DNA from: an uncultured Lachnospiraceae bacterium | Lineage (GTDB): Bacteria; Bacillota; Clostridia; Lachnospirales; Lachnospiraceae | Direction of reading: 5' to 3' | Assembly (NCBI GenBank): GCA_900539175.1 | Contig: UQAW01000086.1 | Span: 1 to 13,774 of the forward strand | Length of the DNA stretch: 13,774 bases | Shown: one piece after another, positions 1-6,288 of the stretch | Layout: each line of letters starts with the position of its first letter | Numbering within the stretch: position 1 is the stretch's first letter | Position numbers and translations under genes: made by a program | Notes under the pieces: model-generated | Told to the model about the DNA's origin: nothing | Databases searched by the model: none | Seen by the model: only the letters and a program-made list of their open reading frames with translations

Positions 1-56
1 CCAGCGGGCATTTTTAATTTCAAGGGTTCTCTGAAAGGAGAACTTTCCTTTAATAT

Positions 57-98
57 AAAAAAAGAACAAATTTTGTGCTCCGCGCGCAATCTTTGTTC
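57..98 (-). terminator. Intrinsic terminator of the T-box leader
   Basis: On the minus strand GAACAAA (98-92) pairs with TTTGTTC (70-64), with a GC-rich apex between, followed directly by seven T (63-57). It is the only clear stem plus T-run in the leader and lies downstream of the antiterminator. How it is excluded by the antiterminator is not obvious: the 5' arm does not overlap the T-box bulge, although the apex CGCGG could pair with CCGCG of the T-box. Confidence 0.7.
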
Positions 99-361
99 CC
101 ACTCACTCTTTCCATTTTATGGGGTATCGCGGCTTCACACTCGTTTCAAGGGCGAAATAACATTCCGCGGTACCACCTTTGTTTATCTCTCATTAAAAGT
201 CCGCTAACGGGGACGATCCGGGAATGCTTACTGAACGTATTTCGGCATTCCGGTTCAAAAGCTACCTTCCGTAACTGCCCTCCGGACAACCTTCCAGCCG
301 ATGAATCGTCCTCTCTGCGGCGGCACTTTTACGTACTCCTCTTTCTCACAACCTTTATCTT
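57..361 (-). ncRNA. T-box riboswitch leader, glycine specifier likely
   Basis: The minus strand carries the T-box signature AAAGGTGGTACCGCGG (180-165). It folds into a canonical antiterminator: AAGG, a TGGTACC bulge, GCGGAA, a short loop, TTTCGC, CCTT. Stem I is visible: AAAG (344-341) with CTTT (261-258), CGTAA (333-329) with TTACG (274-270), and a loop-E AGTA (337-334) opposite GGAA. Aligning the 3' side of this loop with the glyQS leader (GAAAGGCA) puts the specifier at 266-264 = GGT followed by A, meaning tRNA-Gly. A further hairpin pairs CCGGAATGC with GCATTCC. Charged tRNA would permit termination and uncharged tRNA read-through. The regulated gene (glycyl-tRNA synthetase or glycine uptake by family precedent) lies beyond the left edge. 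The T-box identity is firm; the amino acid is inferred. Confidence 0.88.
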
Positions 362-367
362 TTGTTT

Positions 368-396
368 ATCATAGACGGCTTTTTCTGATTTGTCAA
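368..396 (-). promoter_or_regulatory. Promoter of the T-box leader
   Basis: Reading the minus strand, TTGACA (396-391) is followed after exactly 17 bases by TATGAT (373-368). This near-consensus sigma-A promoter would start RNA at about 361, just ahead of the T-box leader. It lies 50-odd bases past the stop codon of the SGNH gene, with no terminator between, so some read-through from that operon is also possible. Confidence 0.85.
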
Positions 397-448
397 GGGA
401 AAACAGATCATCAGCCATCAAAGAATTGACTTACCAATCCCCAAACTC

Positions 449-1813
449 TTACCGAAAGTCAAATAACGATTCATGGGATGTATCATCCAACTGACCAATT
501 ACATCCGGATTATACATCACAAGTACCAGATCCGGTTCAGTTGCCTCAATATATGCCTGTACGCTTCCTGTAAAGTGCCGAAGATCCAAAGCGTCAATAT
601 GTTTTTCTGCCAGTCCAAGGCAGGAGAGCATGCTGGCGCCAAAAGAATCATGAATCATTAAAATTTTATGTGGTTCCGCTTCCAGTCTGTTTTCTATTTG
701 AATCAAAGGTCTGTTTCCATAATTATAGACTGCGTATGGATTTTTGTTGTAATAGTCCTTTTCTTCCACCTCTGACATATTATATACGATGGAATAGTCT
801 CCCGTCTTATCGATCTCAAAATCTGGTATCACATAAGAGAAAGACGTTTTATATTTGGGATAAAGCAACGTAAAATCATCTGGTTTCGCAGCAACCAACG
901 TTGCCTTTTTGCCATAAGAACCTAAAAACCAGTTTTCGTATGTCTCATATTCAAACTGATCGGCATCCAGAAGGGAAAGGTCCGCATTCCAGCCGTATTT
1001 TTCGTTGCAGTAACCCAATATCCGCTGAGCCGCCCATAAACCTGTGGTGCCCAGCCAGTGGTGATCCGTCCGGTAAAACAACCCGTGATGATACAGGTTT
1101 TCATTATGGATTGCCTCTCTTAAATCATAGCAATCAATTCCTGCCCCATTCAGCTTTTGCAGGAGAGCATCGGCATTCTGGTTGGAAAAATCCTGTTTCC
1201 CTGAAATATCCTTGTCATCATATTTACTGATTTTATACGGTGCCTGTACATACAAAAAATCGATGTTTTTCTTCTTGCAAAACGTATGCAGACCAGAAAG
1301 CGATGCAAAACACCCGGATGTATCGCATGGACTCACAAAGCCTGTCAAATACCCATCCGGCAAAGCAGTAAAACTGTTATATTCACTATATGAGGCATAA
1401 TTCCAGCCCACTACCTGATTATAAAGACGAGCCCCTTTTATCATCTCACTGTATCCGACAACATAATCCTTTGACGTATCTTCTATTTTGAATTTTGAAA
1501 GATTAACGAAAAGGGTATACTTTGAAAGCAGTTTTTCTTCCCAGGATTCTATCGTATCGATCGGTACGTTTGTCTCCTGCTCTGTGTCAGGAAATGGATA
1601 CAACGCACCCCAGTCAATATCAGTGCTTTCGGTATCGCCGCCTTTTTCCTCCTCATCCAAGGACAGACCTGCCAGCACAATCTCTGTAACAGCATTGTGC
1701 ATATTCAACCTGTTTACACAAACCTTCCATACAAAAGCCCGGATAAGCACACTTAAAAACAGAACGATAAGAACCCATAAGCAAACGGCTGTCAGCCTTT
1801 TCTCTTTCTTCAC
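449..1813 (-). CDS. DHHW / AlgX-AlgJ-like SGNH protein, membrane anchored
   Basis: A protein of 454 residues from a GTG start at 1813. That start is preferred because GGAGGG lies 7 bases ahead of it; the ATG at 1828 has no ribosome binding site. An N-terminal membrane segment (about residues 8-27) is followed by an extracytoplasmic domain. The family signature TDHHW is at about 249-253, and a GDS-like HDSFGAS block near residue 390 supplies the likely nucleophilic serine. This matches the AlgX/AlgJ/DHHW family, partners of MBOAT proteins that place O-acetyl groups on exported polysaccharides. The MBOAT gene ends 19 bases upstream, so the two are one operon. The likely role is the extracellular half of an O-acetylation system; the polymer modified is unknown. 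Confidence 0.85.
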   Translation of the reverse strand: MKKEKRLTAVCLWVLIVLFLSVLIRAFVWKVCVNRLNMHNAVTEIVLAGLSLDEEEKGGDTESTDIDWGALYPFPDTEQETNVPIDTIESWEEKLLSKYTLFVNLSKFKIEDTSKDYVVGYSEMIKGARLYNQVVGWNYASYSEYNSFTALPDGYLTGFVSPCDTSGCFASLSGLHTFCKKKNIDFLYVQAPYKISKYDDKDISGKQDFSNQNADALLQKLNGAGIDCYDLREAIHNENLYHHGLFYRTDHHWLGTTGLWAAQRILGYCNEKYGWNADLSLLDADQFEYETYENWFLGSYGKKATLVAAKPDDFTLLYPKYKTSFSYVIPDFEIDKTGDYSIVYNMSEVEEKDYYNKNPYAVYNYGNRPLIQIENRLEAEPHKILMIHDSFGASMLSCLGLAEKHIDALDLRHFTGSVQAYIEATEPDLVLVMYNPDVIGQLDDTSHESLFDFR

Positions 1814-1832
1814 ACCAATGCCCTCCATATAT

Positions 1833-3215
1833 TCAGAAATTGAAATAGATAAATGGATTATACGTAGAGCCAACCACCTGAAAAATCGACAGCACAAAAA
1901 TCAAAATAATCCAAAGTTGCTCCAGCACGTTAAACCTTGTTGCTTTTAATTTTGTGAAAATCTGTTTGACCAGCGGTGTTGTCCCAATCAGCGCAACAGC
2001 CAGAACAGTCCCGGTATTTTTTATTGTTTCGACAAACGCGCTGTCGGCAAACCCAGCAGCACCAATCCCAAACATATTGCCGATATACTGCAGCGCGCTG
2101 CCCAGATCCGGCGCTCTGAAAATGACCCACGCCAGTATGACGACCAGCATGGTATACACATGTGAGAATTTTCCCAGCTTTTTGGCAAACCCCGTCAGTT
2201 TTTCGGCAAGCAGCAGCACAAAATACAAAAGACCCCATACAAGAAAGGTCCAGTTTGCGCCGTGCCATAGTCCGGTCAGAAGCCATACGACAAAGAGATT
2301 CCATATCCAACGGGCTTTTTTGACCCGATTCCCGCCAAGAGGAATATAAACGTAATCCCGGAACCATAAACTCAGCGAAATATGCCACCTTCTCCAAAAT
2401 TCCGTGACAGATCTTGAGAGATACGGATAATTGAAGTTTTCATCAAAATGAAAACCGAACATCCGCCCAAGACCGATGGCCATATCAGAATATCCTGAGA
2501 AATCAAAGTATATCTGCAACGTATAGTACACCGCACCCAACCATACCATCAATACAGAAGTATTACCAGCCAGATGGTCAAACACATTATCTGCTACCTG
2601 CGCGACATAATTTGCAATCAGCACTTTTTTTGCGAGTCCATATATAAAACGCTCTAAACCCGCTATCATATCGTCATAGGTTTCGGTGCGCTTTGTGATC
2701 TCACTGGCGATCCTGTCATAGCGTACAATAGGTCCGGCAATCAGCTGCGGAAACAACGAGATATACAATCCAACATACAGTGGATTTTTCTGTGCATCAG
2801 CTTTTTGATAGTAAATGTCAAACAGATAGGACATCAGCTGGAATGTAAAAAAGGAAATGCCAATCGGAAGTGTGATATCAACAAAAGAAAAATCCCTGTG
2901 CAGCAGTAAACCAACCTCTTTGGCAGTGAAGGTCAGATATTTAAAAACAAACAGCACGACTATATGGTAAATTGTGCCGACTACGAGAAGTGCTCTGCCC
3001 TTCCTTTTTTGCAGCCCAAGTCCAAACAGCCATGTGAGCAGAATGGAAAAGATCATCAAAAACACGAATACAGGTTCACCCCAGGCGTAAAACCCCAGGC
3101 TGGCCACCAAAAGTATGGCATTCCGAAAAGCTCTTCCCCGAACAAATGGATTGTAATAGACAATTAAAATAAACGGTAAAAACACAAACAGGAACACAGT
3201 AGACGAAAATACCAT
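1833..3215 (-). CDS. MBOAT-family membrane O-acyltransferase (AlgI/DltB-like)
   Basis: A polytopic membrane protein of 460 residues, the usual length for AlgI/PatA-type MBOAT proteins. The conserved core is plain: FWRRWHISLSLWFRDYVYIP at about 273-292 and LWHGANWTF near 316-324, in which His318 is the catalytic histidine expected of the family. Multiple hydrophobic segments span the length. AGAAGG lies ahead of the ATG. It would carry acyl groups (usually acetyl from acetyl-CoA) across the membrane to the adjacent DHHW protein for O-acetylation of a cell-wall or capsular polymer. It is the first gene of the two-gene operon and has its own promoter at 3287-3315. It is distinguished from DltB by the DHHW partner and the absence of dltA/C/D. 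Confidence 0.9.
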   Translation of the reverse strand: MVFSSTVFLFVFLPFILIVYYNPFVRGRAFRNAILLVASLGFYAWGEPVFVFLMIFSILLTWLFGLGLQKRKGRALLVVGTIYHIVVLFVFKYLTFTAKEVGLLLHRDFSFVDITLPIGISFFTFQLMSYLFDIYYQKADAQKNPLYVGLYISLFPQLIAGPIVRYDRIASEITKRTETYDDMIAGLERFIYGLAKKVLIANYVAQVADNVFDHLAGNTSVLMVWLGAVYYTLQIYFDFSGYSDMAIGLGRMFGFHFDENFNYPYLSRSVTEFWRRWHISLSLWFRDYVYIPLGGNRVKKARWIWNLFVVWLLTGLWHGANWTFLVWGLLYFVLLLAEKLTGFAKKLGKFSHVYTMLVVILAWVIFRAPDLGSALQYIGNMFGIGAAGFADSAFVETIKNTGTVLAVALIGTTPLVKQIFTKLKATRFNVLEQLWIILIFVLSIFQVVGSTYNPFIYFNF

Positions 3216-3246
3216 AAACCTTCTCTCTTTTCTTTTGTATTTTAGA

Positions 3247-3266
3247 AATGTGTACTATTTCACATT
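3247..3266. repeat. Inverted repeat in the MBOAT 5' leader
   Basis: AATGTG (3247-3252) and CACATT (3261-3266) form a perfect 6-bp inverted repeat with 8 bases between. It lies downstream of the predicted start of transcription for the MBOAT operon. It could be an operator or a weak hairpin; no regulator can be assigned. Confidence 0.3.
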
Positions 3267-3286
3267 CCACACACGAATATTTTTCT

Positions 3287-3315
3287 ATTTTACATCAATA
3301 TTTGAGTTTTTTCAA
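3287..3315 (-). promoter_or_regulatory. Promoter of the MBOAT-DHHW operon
   Basis: Minus strand: TTGAAA (3315-3310), 17-base spacer, TAAAAT (3292-3287). The -35 lies in an AT-rich stretch flanked by an inverted repeat TTTGAGT/ACTCAAA, and two near copies of CAACT(T)GAAA lie 11 bases apart around it, possible activator or repressor contacts. Confidence 0.7.
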
Positions 3316-3341
3316 GTTGAATTTCAGTTGTAATACTCAAA

Positions 3342-3393
3342 CACACTCCAAAATAAAAAGTAAGCCTACACAGTTTTCAGACTGCATAGGCTT
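3342..3393 (-). terminator. Intrinsic terminator after the Rrf2 regulator
   Basis: On the minus strand AAGCCTATGCAGT (3393-3381) pairs with ACTGTGTAGGCTT (3374-3362) over 13 bp, including two G-T wobbles, around a 6-base loop. The T-rich run ACTTTTTATTTT follows. It ends the regulator transcript before the MBOAT operon promoter. Confidence 0.88.
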
Positions 3394-3455
3394 CTTATAG
3401 AACTCGGACATATTAGTCTCGGGGTGGACTTATTTTTATGATACTACTATATCAG

Positions 3456-3497
3456 AGAATCTTTAAGAATTTCTTACCTTTTCCCTTAAAGATTTCT
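3456..3497. repeat. Inverted repeat downstream of the Rrf2 stop codon
   Basis: AGAATCTTTAAG (3456-3467) and CTTAAAGATTTCT (3485-3497) are near-perfect inverted copies (one extra A in one arm) separated by 17 bases. No T-run follows on the minus strand, so it is not an obvious terminator; it may protect the 3' end of the regulator mRNA. Confidence 0.5.
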
Positions 3498-3505
3498 AAA
3501 CCTTA

Positions 3506-3940
3506 TCATATCACGTAATTATCCGCTTTTGCCGCCTCCCAATTCATCAAGTCCTCAAGCGTTACATGGTCAACCACATCATTAATGGCATCATACATCC
3601 GTTTCCATAAAATCTTCGTCACACAGCTATGCTCGCGGTCGCATTCTGGTGCATCTTCCTCCACACACTCAACAGGTGCAAGACTTCCTTCCGTCAGCCG
3701 CAGAATCATCCCCACCGTATAATCCTTGGGCGCCCGCTTCAACAGGTAACCGCCCTGGGGACCTCGGATTCCCCTCACATATCCTGCCTTATTCAATATG
3801 GAAATCAGCTGTTCCAGATATTTTTCTGAGATTTCCTGTCTTCTTGCCACATCTTTCAAACGTACCGGCTCTCCTGTGTTATGAAGCGCCAGATCCAGCA
3901 TCAACCTTAATGCATACCTTCCTTTTGTAGATATTCTCAT
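3506..3940 (-). CDS. Rrf2-family regulator with IscR-like cysteine triad
   Basis: A protein of 144 residues. The N-terminal winged helix begins MRISTKGRYALRLMLDLA, with the Rrf2 recognition region ISEKYLEQLISILNKAGYV at 37-55 and GIRGPQGGYLL at 57-67. Cys92, Cys100 and Cys106 occur in the segment that in IscR holds the Fe-S cluster (Cys92, Cys98, Cys104), so cluster binding is plausible though the spacing differs by two. GGAGGT precedes the ATG by 7 bases, and a TTGATA-17-TATAAT promoter sits directly upstream. It neighbours metY, whose promoter carries an IscR-type dyad, so control of sulfur or Fe-S metabolism (an IscR- or CymR-like role) is the best guess. It is transcribed alone, with a terminator after it. 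Confidence 0.9.
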   Translation of the reverse strand: MRISTKGRYALRLMLDLALHNTGEPVRLKDVARRQEISEKYLEQLISILNKAGYVRGIRGPQGGYLLKRAPKDYTVGMILRLTEGSLAPVECVEEDAPECDREHSCVTKILWKRMYDAINDVVDHVTLEDLMNWEAAKADNYVI

Positions 3941-3962
3941 CTTTGTACCTCCAACTACTTAA

Positions 3963-3991
3963 ATTATATCCTATTTAATCTAGCATATCAA
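3963..3991 (-). promoter_or_regulatory. Promoter of the IscR-like regulator with overlapping dyad
   Basis: Minus strand: TTGATA (3991-3986), 17 bases, TATAAT (3968-3963). The spacer is framed by CCTATT and AATAGG (3970-3995), inverted arms 14 bases apart, which would suit an autoregulatory operator. Confidence 0.82.
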
Positions 3992-3998
3992 TAGGAAT

Positions 3999-4012
3999 TA
4001 AACTTAAGTTTA
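3999..4012. promoter_or_regulatory. Perfect 14-bp palindrome upstream of the regulator promoter
   Basis: TAAACTTAAGTTTA is a perfect palindrome lying 7 bp upstream of the -35 element. It is nested inside a looser pair GAATT (3995-3999) / AATTC (4017-4021). Its position fits a regulator binding site; it could serve the adjacent Rrf2 protein or another factor. Confidence 0.45.
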
Positions 4013-4032
4013 CGTAAATTCAAAATCACACA

Positions 4033-4081
4033 GAAGAAAGAGCCAGATGTTCCCTGTTGGAAACACTCTGACTCTTTCTTC
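4033..4081 (-). terminator. Long hairpin between metY and the Rrf2 gene
   Basis: GAAGAAAGAGTCAGA (minus strand, 4081-4067) pairs with TCTGGCTCTTTCTTC (4047-4033) over 15 bp with one wobble. The stem continues, after a one-base bulge, into TGTTTCC/GGGAACA around AACA: about 22 pairs in all. The T-tract after it is weak (TGTGTGATTTTG), so it may stabilise the 3' end as much as terminate metY transcription. Confidence 0.6.
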
Positions 4082-4097
4082 CTATATGATGATACCA

Positions 4098-4152
4098 GGG
4101 GCAAAAGGTTATGCGTTTCATGCTTGCATGAAAAAGCATGACTTTGGGCCCC
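4098..4152 (-). other. Structured 3' untranslated segment of metY
   Basis: GGGGC and GCCCC close a 55-base domain that contains TCATGC/GCATGA and the overlapping palindrome CATGCTTGCATG, so alternative hairpins can form. It lies between the metY stop codon and the terminator hairpin. It resembles no riboswitch I recognise and no reading frame is evident. Confidence 0.4.
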
Positions 4153-4202
4153 AACATCATTCTATTATTTGCAGGATTCATACCTATGATACCTATCTGT
4201 AA

Positions 4203-5513
4203 TTATTCCTGCACTGCTTTAAATGCTTCTTCAAGATCCTCGATAATATCAGCTACATTCTCAGTTCCAATGGATAGGCGGATCGTATTCGGCTTGATTC
4301 CCTGATCTTCCAACTCTGCTTCCGTGCACTGGCTATGTGTGGTAGTCGCCGGATGAATCACCAGTGATTTTACATCCGCCACATTGGCAAGAAGTGAAAA
4401 CAGTTCCAGATTATCAATGAAATCCTTCGCCTTCTGTGCATCTCCCTTAATCTCAAAGGTAAAGATCGAACCGCCCCCGTTGGGAAAATACTTGGCATAC
4501 AATTCTTTCTGTTCCGGGTCTTCTGTTACCGATGGATGGTGCACTTTCTCCACCTGCGGATGCGTATTCAAATATTCAGCCACCTTCAAGGCATTTGCCA
4601 CATGACGCTCTACACGTAAAGAGAGTGTCTCAAGTCCCTGCAGGAACAAAAATGCATGGAACGGAGAAACGGTCGCTCCGGTATCACGAAGAAGAATCGC
4701 ACGGATTTTTGTCACAAATGCGGCTGCTCCCACTGCTTTTGTGAAACTGATGCCGTGGTAACTTGGATTCGGCTCCACCAGTGACGGAAACTTACCAGAT
4801 GCTTCCCAGTCAAATTTTCCGCTGTCTACGATTACACCGCCGATTGCCGCACCATGTCCGCCGATGAATTTTGTTGCGGAATGTACTACGATATCTGCAC
4901 CATAAGCGATCGGACGAACCAGATACGGGGTAGCAAATGTATTATCTACAACCAGCGGAATCTTATGCTCATGTGCGATTTTCGCAATTGACTCAATATC
5001 CACTACATCTGAATTGGGATTCCCCAGGGTTTCGATGAAAATCGCCTTTGTATTTTCCTGAATTGCTGCCCGTACAGCATCTTCATCAAAAATATCTACA
5101 AAAGTTGTAGTAATTCCATATTGAGGTAATGTATGCTCCAACAGATTGAATGAACCGCCGTAAATATTCTTAGCTGATACAATATGATCTCCCGCATGAG
5201 CCAGATTTTCAAACGTATACGTAATTGCCGCCGCACCGGATGCCACTGCCAGCGCTGCCACCCCTCCTTCCAATGCTGCGATACGCTGTTCAAATACGTC
5301 CTCGGTAGGATTGGTCAATCTTCCGTAAATATTCCCTGCATCCTGCAGTCCAAATCTCGCCGCCGCATGGTCGCAGTTGTCAAATACATACGAAGATGTC
5401 TGGTAAATCGGTACTGCTCTTGCTCCGGTGGCCGGATCCGGATGTTCCTGCCCTACGTGAAGCTGTAATGTCTCAAATCTCAGATTTCTTTCTGCTCTTG
5501 TTTTTTTACTCAT
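4203..5513 (-). CDS. metY: O-acetylhomoserine sulfhydrylase (PLP enzyme)
   Basis: A protein of 436 residues from the ATG at 5513; AAGGAG 9 bases ahead decides this start over an upstream in-frame GTG at 5537. It belongs to the Cys/Met-metabolism PLP family of the long O-acetylhomoserine/O-acetylserine sulfhydrylase type. Seen: IYGRLTNPT (YxR phosphate-binding loop, about 62-70), VVDNTFATPYL (Asp190) and HSATKFIGGHG with the Schiff-base lysine near 215. The C-terminal block HPATTTHSQ and the length near 430 favour MetY over cystathionine gamma-synthase (about 390). It joins O-acetylhomoserine with sulfide to give homocysteine in the cytosol. It is transcribed from its own promoter behind a 29-codon leader ORF and flanked by two Rrf2 regulators. 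Confidence 0.93.
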   Translation of the reverse strand: MSKKTRAERNLRFETLQLHVGQEHPDPATGARAVPIYQTSSYVFDNCDHAAARFGLQDAGNIYGRLTNPTEDVFEQRIAALEGGVAALAVASGAAAITYTFENLAHAGDHIVSAKNIYGGSFNLLEHTLPQYGITTTFVDIFDEDAVRAAIQENTKAIFIETLGNPNSDVVDIESIAKIAHEHKIPLVVDNTFATPYLVRPIAYGADIVVHSATKFIGGHGAAIGGVIVDSGKFDWEASGKFPSLVEPNPSYHGISFTKAVGAAAFVTKIRAILLRDTGATVSPFHAFLFLQGLETLSLRVERHVANALKVAEYLNTHPQVEKVHHPSVTEDPEQKELYAKYFPNGGGSIFTFEIKGDAQKAKDFIDNLELFSLLANVADVKSLVIHPATTTHSQCTEAELEDQGIKPNTIRLSIGTENVADIIEDLEEAFKAVQE

Positions 5514-5567
5514 AATTTTATTCTCCTTATCATTCACGAATCATTCTATAACCAAAATATTTTTCTG

Positions 5568-5657
5568 TTATCTATCACACTGCAACTCCAAGCTGCCCAC
5601 GTCAAAACACATGACATCATATACCACGGTTCTTCCCATTAACCTGACAATTCTCAT
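5568..5657 (-). CDS. Small upstream ORF (29 aa) in the metY leader
   Basis: On the minus strand an ATG at 5657 is preceded by GGAG (5670-5667) at 9 bases. It opens a 29-codon frame ending TAA at 5568, 54 bases before the metY start codon. The peptide begins MRIVRLMGRTVVYDV and contains Met16-Cys17 side by side plus Cys27 and three Met in total. It sits inside the only transcript region between the metY promoter and metY. No intrinsic terminator lies between, so if it regulates, it acts through translation, ribosome stalling or RNA stability rather than classical attenuation. It could equally be a functional small protein. I do not recognise it. Confidence 0.6.
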   Translation of the reverse strand: MRIVRLMGRTVVYDVMCFDVGSLELQCDR

Positions 5658-5688
5658 GCTTCTCAACTCCATTTCCTACAATTTAATT

Positions 5689-5713
5689 AATTCCTATCTG
5701 TTTATAAGGTTAT
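5689..5713. promoter_or_regulatory. IscR-type dyad at the metY transcription start
   Basis: The plus strand reads A-ATT-CC-TA-T-CTGTTTA-TA-A-GG-TTA-T. It fits the E. coli IscR type-2 pattern AxxxCCxxAxxxxxxxTAxGGxxxT at all fixed positions but one. It covers the predicted start point and touches the -10, where a bound protein would repress. The IscR-like regulator 3506-3940 next door is the natural candidate. Confidence 0.55.
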
Positions 5714-5740
5714 TATACATGCCCTGAATTATTCTGTCTA
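5712..5740 (-). promoter_or_regulatory. metY: metY promoter
   Basis: Minus strand: TAGACA (5740-5735), 17 bases, TATAAT (5717-5712). It begins right after the T-tract of the upstream regulator's terminator, so metY is an independent transcription unit with a 5' leader of about 190 bases. Confidence 0.82.
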
Positions 5741-5742
5741 AT

Positions 5743-5788
5743 ACATAAAACAAACAGCCGGTTATAGGTTTTATCTATAACCGGCTGT
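5743..5788 (-). terminator. Terminator overlapping the 3' end of the second Rrf2 gene
   Basis: ACAGCCGGTTATAG (minus strand, 5788-5775) and CTATAACCGGCTGT (5767-5754) form a perfect 14-bp stem with a 7-base loop, followed by TTTGTTTTATG. The 5' arm encodes the last five codons of the regulator and its stop codon lies in the loop. Confidence 0.93.
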
Positions 5789-6232
5789 CTTAGGCTGCGG
5801 GGTTTCAAGACAGCCTTTCAGATCATTTACAACATCCGCAATGGTATACTTTTTCATCTCATTTTCCATCGCTCCCTGAATATGTGAAAGCTTGTCATCC
5901 AATGCCGTATGAATATTTTTCCCTACAGGACAGTTGGGATTGGGTCTGTCATGGAAATGGAATAACTCTCCCTCATCCAATAAATCAACCGCCAGATACA
6001 CATCATAAAATGTAATTTCATCTATGGGTCTGGTAACTGTCGTACCTCCCGTCCCTCTTGCCACTTCAATCAACCCTGCACTTTTTAGCTGCGATAAAAT
6101 CTTTCGTATAATAACAGGATTCACGTTGATACTGGATGCCAGAAAATCACTGGTTATTTTATAGTCCTTCCCAAAGGTTTCCATACAGGCAAACATATGA
6201 ATAGCTATCGTAAATCTACTGGATATCTGCAC
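5771..6232 (-). CDS. Rrf2-family regulator, YwnA-like
   Basis: A protein of 153 residues from a GTG start; GGAGG lies 7 bases upstream. An Rrf2 winged helix starts MQISSRFTIAIHMF, with the helix-turn-helix around VNPVIIRKILSQLKSAGLI (37-55) and the wing ARGTGGTTVTRP (58-69). It lacks the IscR triad; instead it has Cys16, a conserved-looking NPNCPVG with Cys101, and Cys141, a layout typical of YwnA-type members, where redox sensing by cysteine is plausible but not shown. It has its own promoter with an 8-bp inverted repeat over the -35 and a strong terminator built into its last codons. The target is unknown; the divergence from the other Rrf2 protein suggests a different signal. Confidence 0.88.
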   Translation of the reverse strand: MQISSRFTIAIHMFACMETFGKDYKITSDFLASSINVNPVIIRKILSQLKSAGLIEVARGTGGTTVTRPIDEITFYDVYLAVDLLDEGELFHFHDRPNPNCPVGKNIHTALDDKLSHIQGAMENEMKKYTIADVVNDLKGCLETPQPKTAGYR

Positions 6233-6259
6233 AAAACCACCTCCCTTTTGTTTCCATTT

Positions 6260-6288
6260 ATCTTACCTTTTCTACACTGTAATGTCAA
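6260..6288 (-). promoter_or_regulatory. Promoter of the YwnA-like regulator
   Basis: Minus strand: TTGACA (6288-6283), 17 bases, TAAGAT (6265-6260), about 20 bases before the ribosome binding site. Confidence 0.85.

Noticed and set aside
9..11. Start codon of the T-box-controlled gene at position 11
   Set aside because: The ATG on the minus strand has no ribosome binding site at the right distance and only three codons are visible before the edge.
75..374. Plus-strand open frame of 99 codons
   Set aside because: It lies wholly antisense to the T-box leader, has no ribosome binding site, and its content is explained by the structured RNA on the other strand.
1930..2397. Minus-strand open frame of 155 codons inside the MBOAT gene
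   Set aside because: Shadow frame of a well-supported membrane acyltransferase; no start signal and no recognisable family.
3456..3497. Second terminator after the IscR-like regulator
   Set aside because: The inverted repeat is AT-rich and lacks a following T-run; the hairpin at 3362-3393 is the real terminator.
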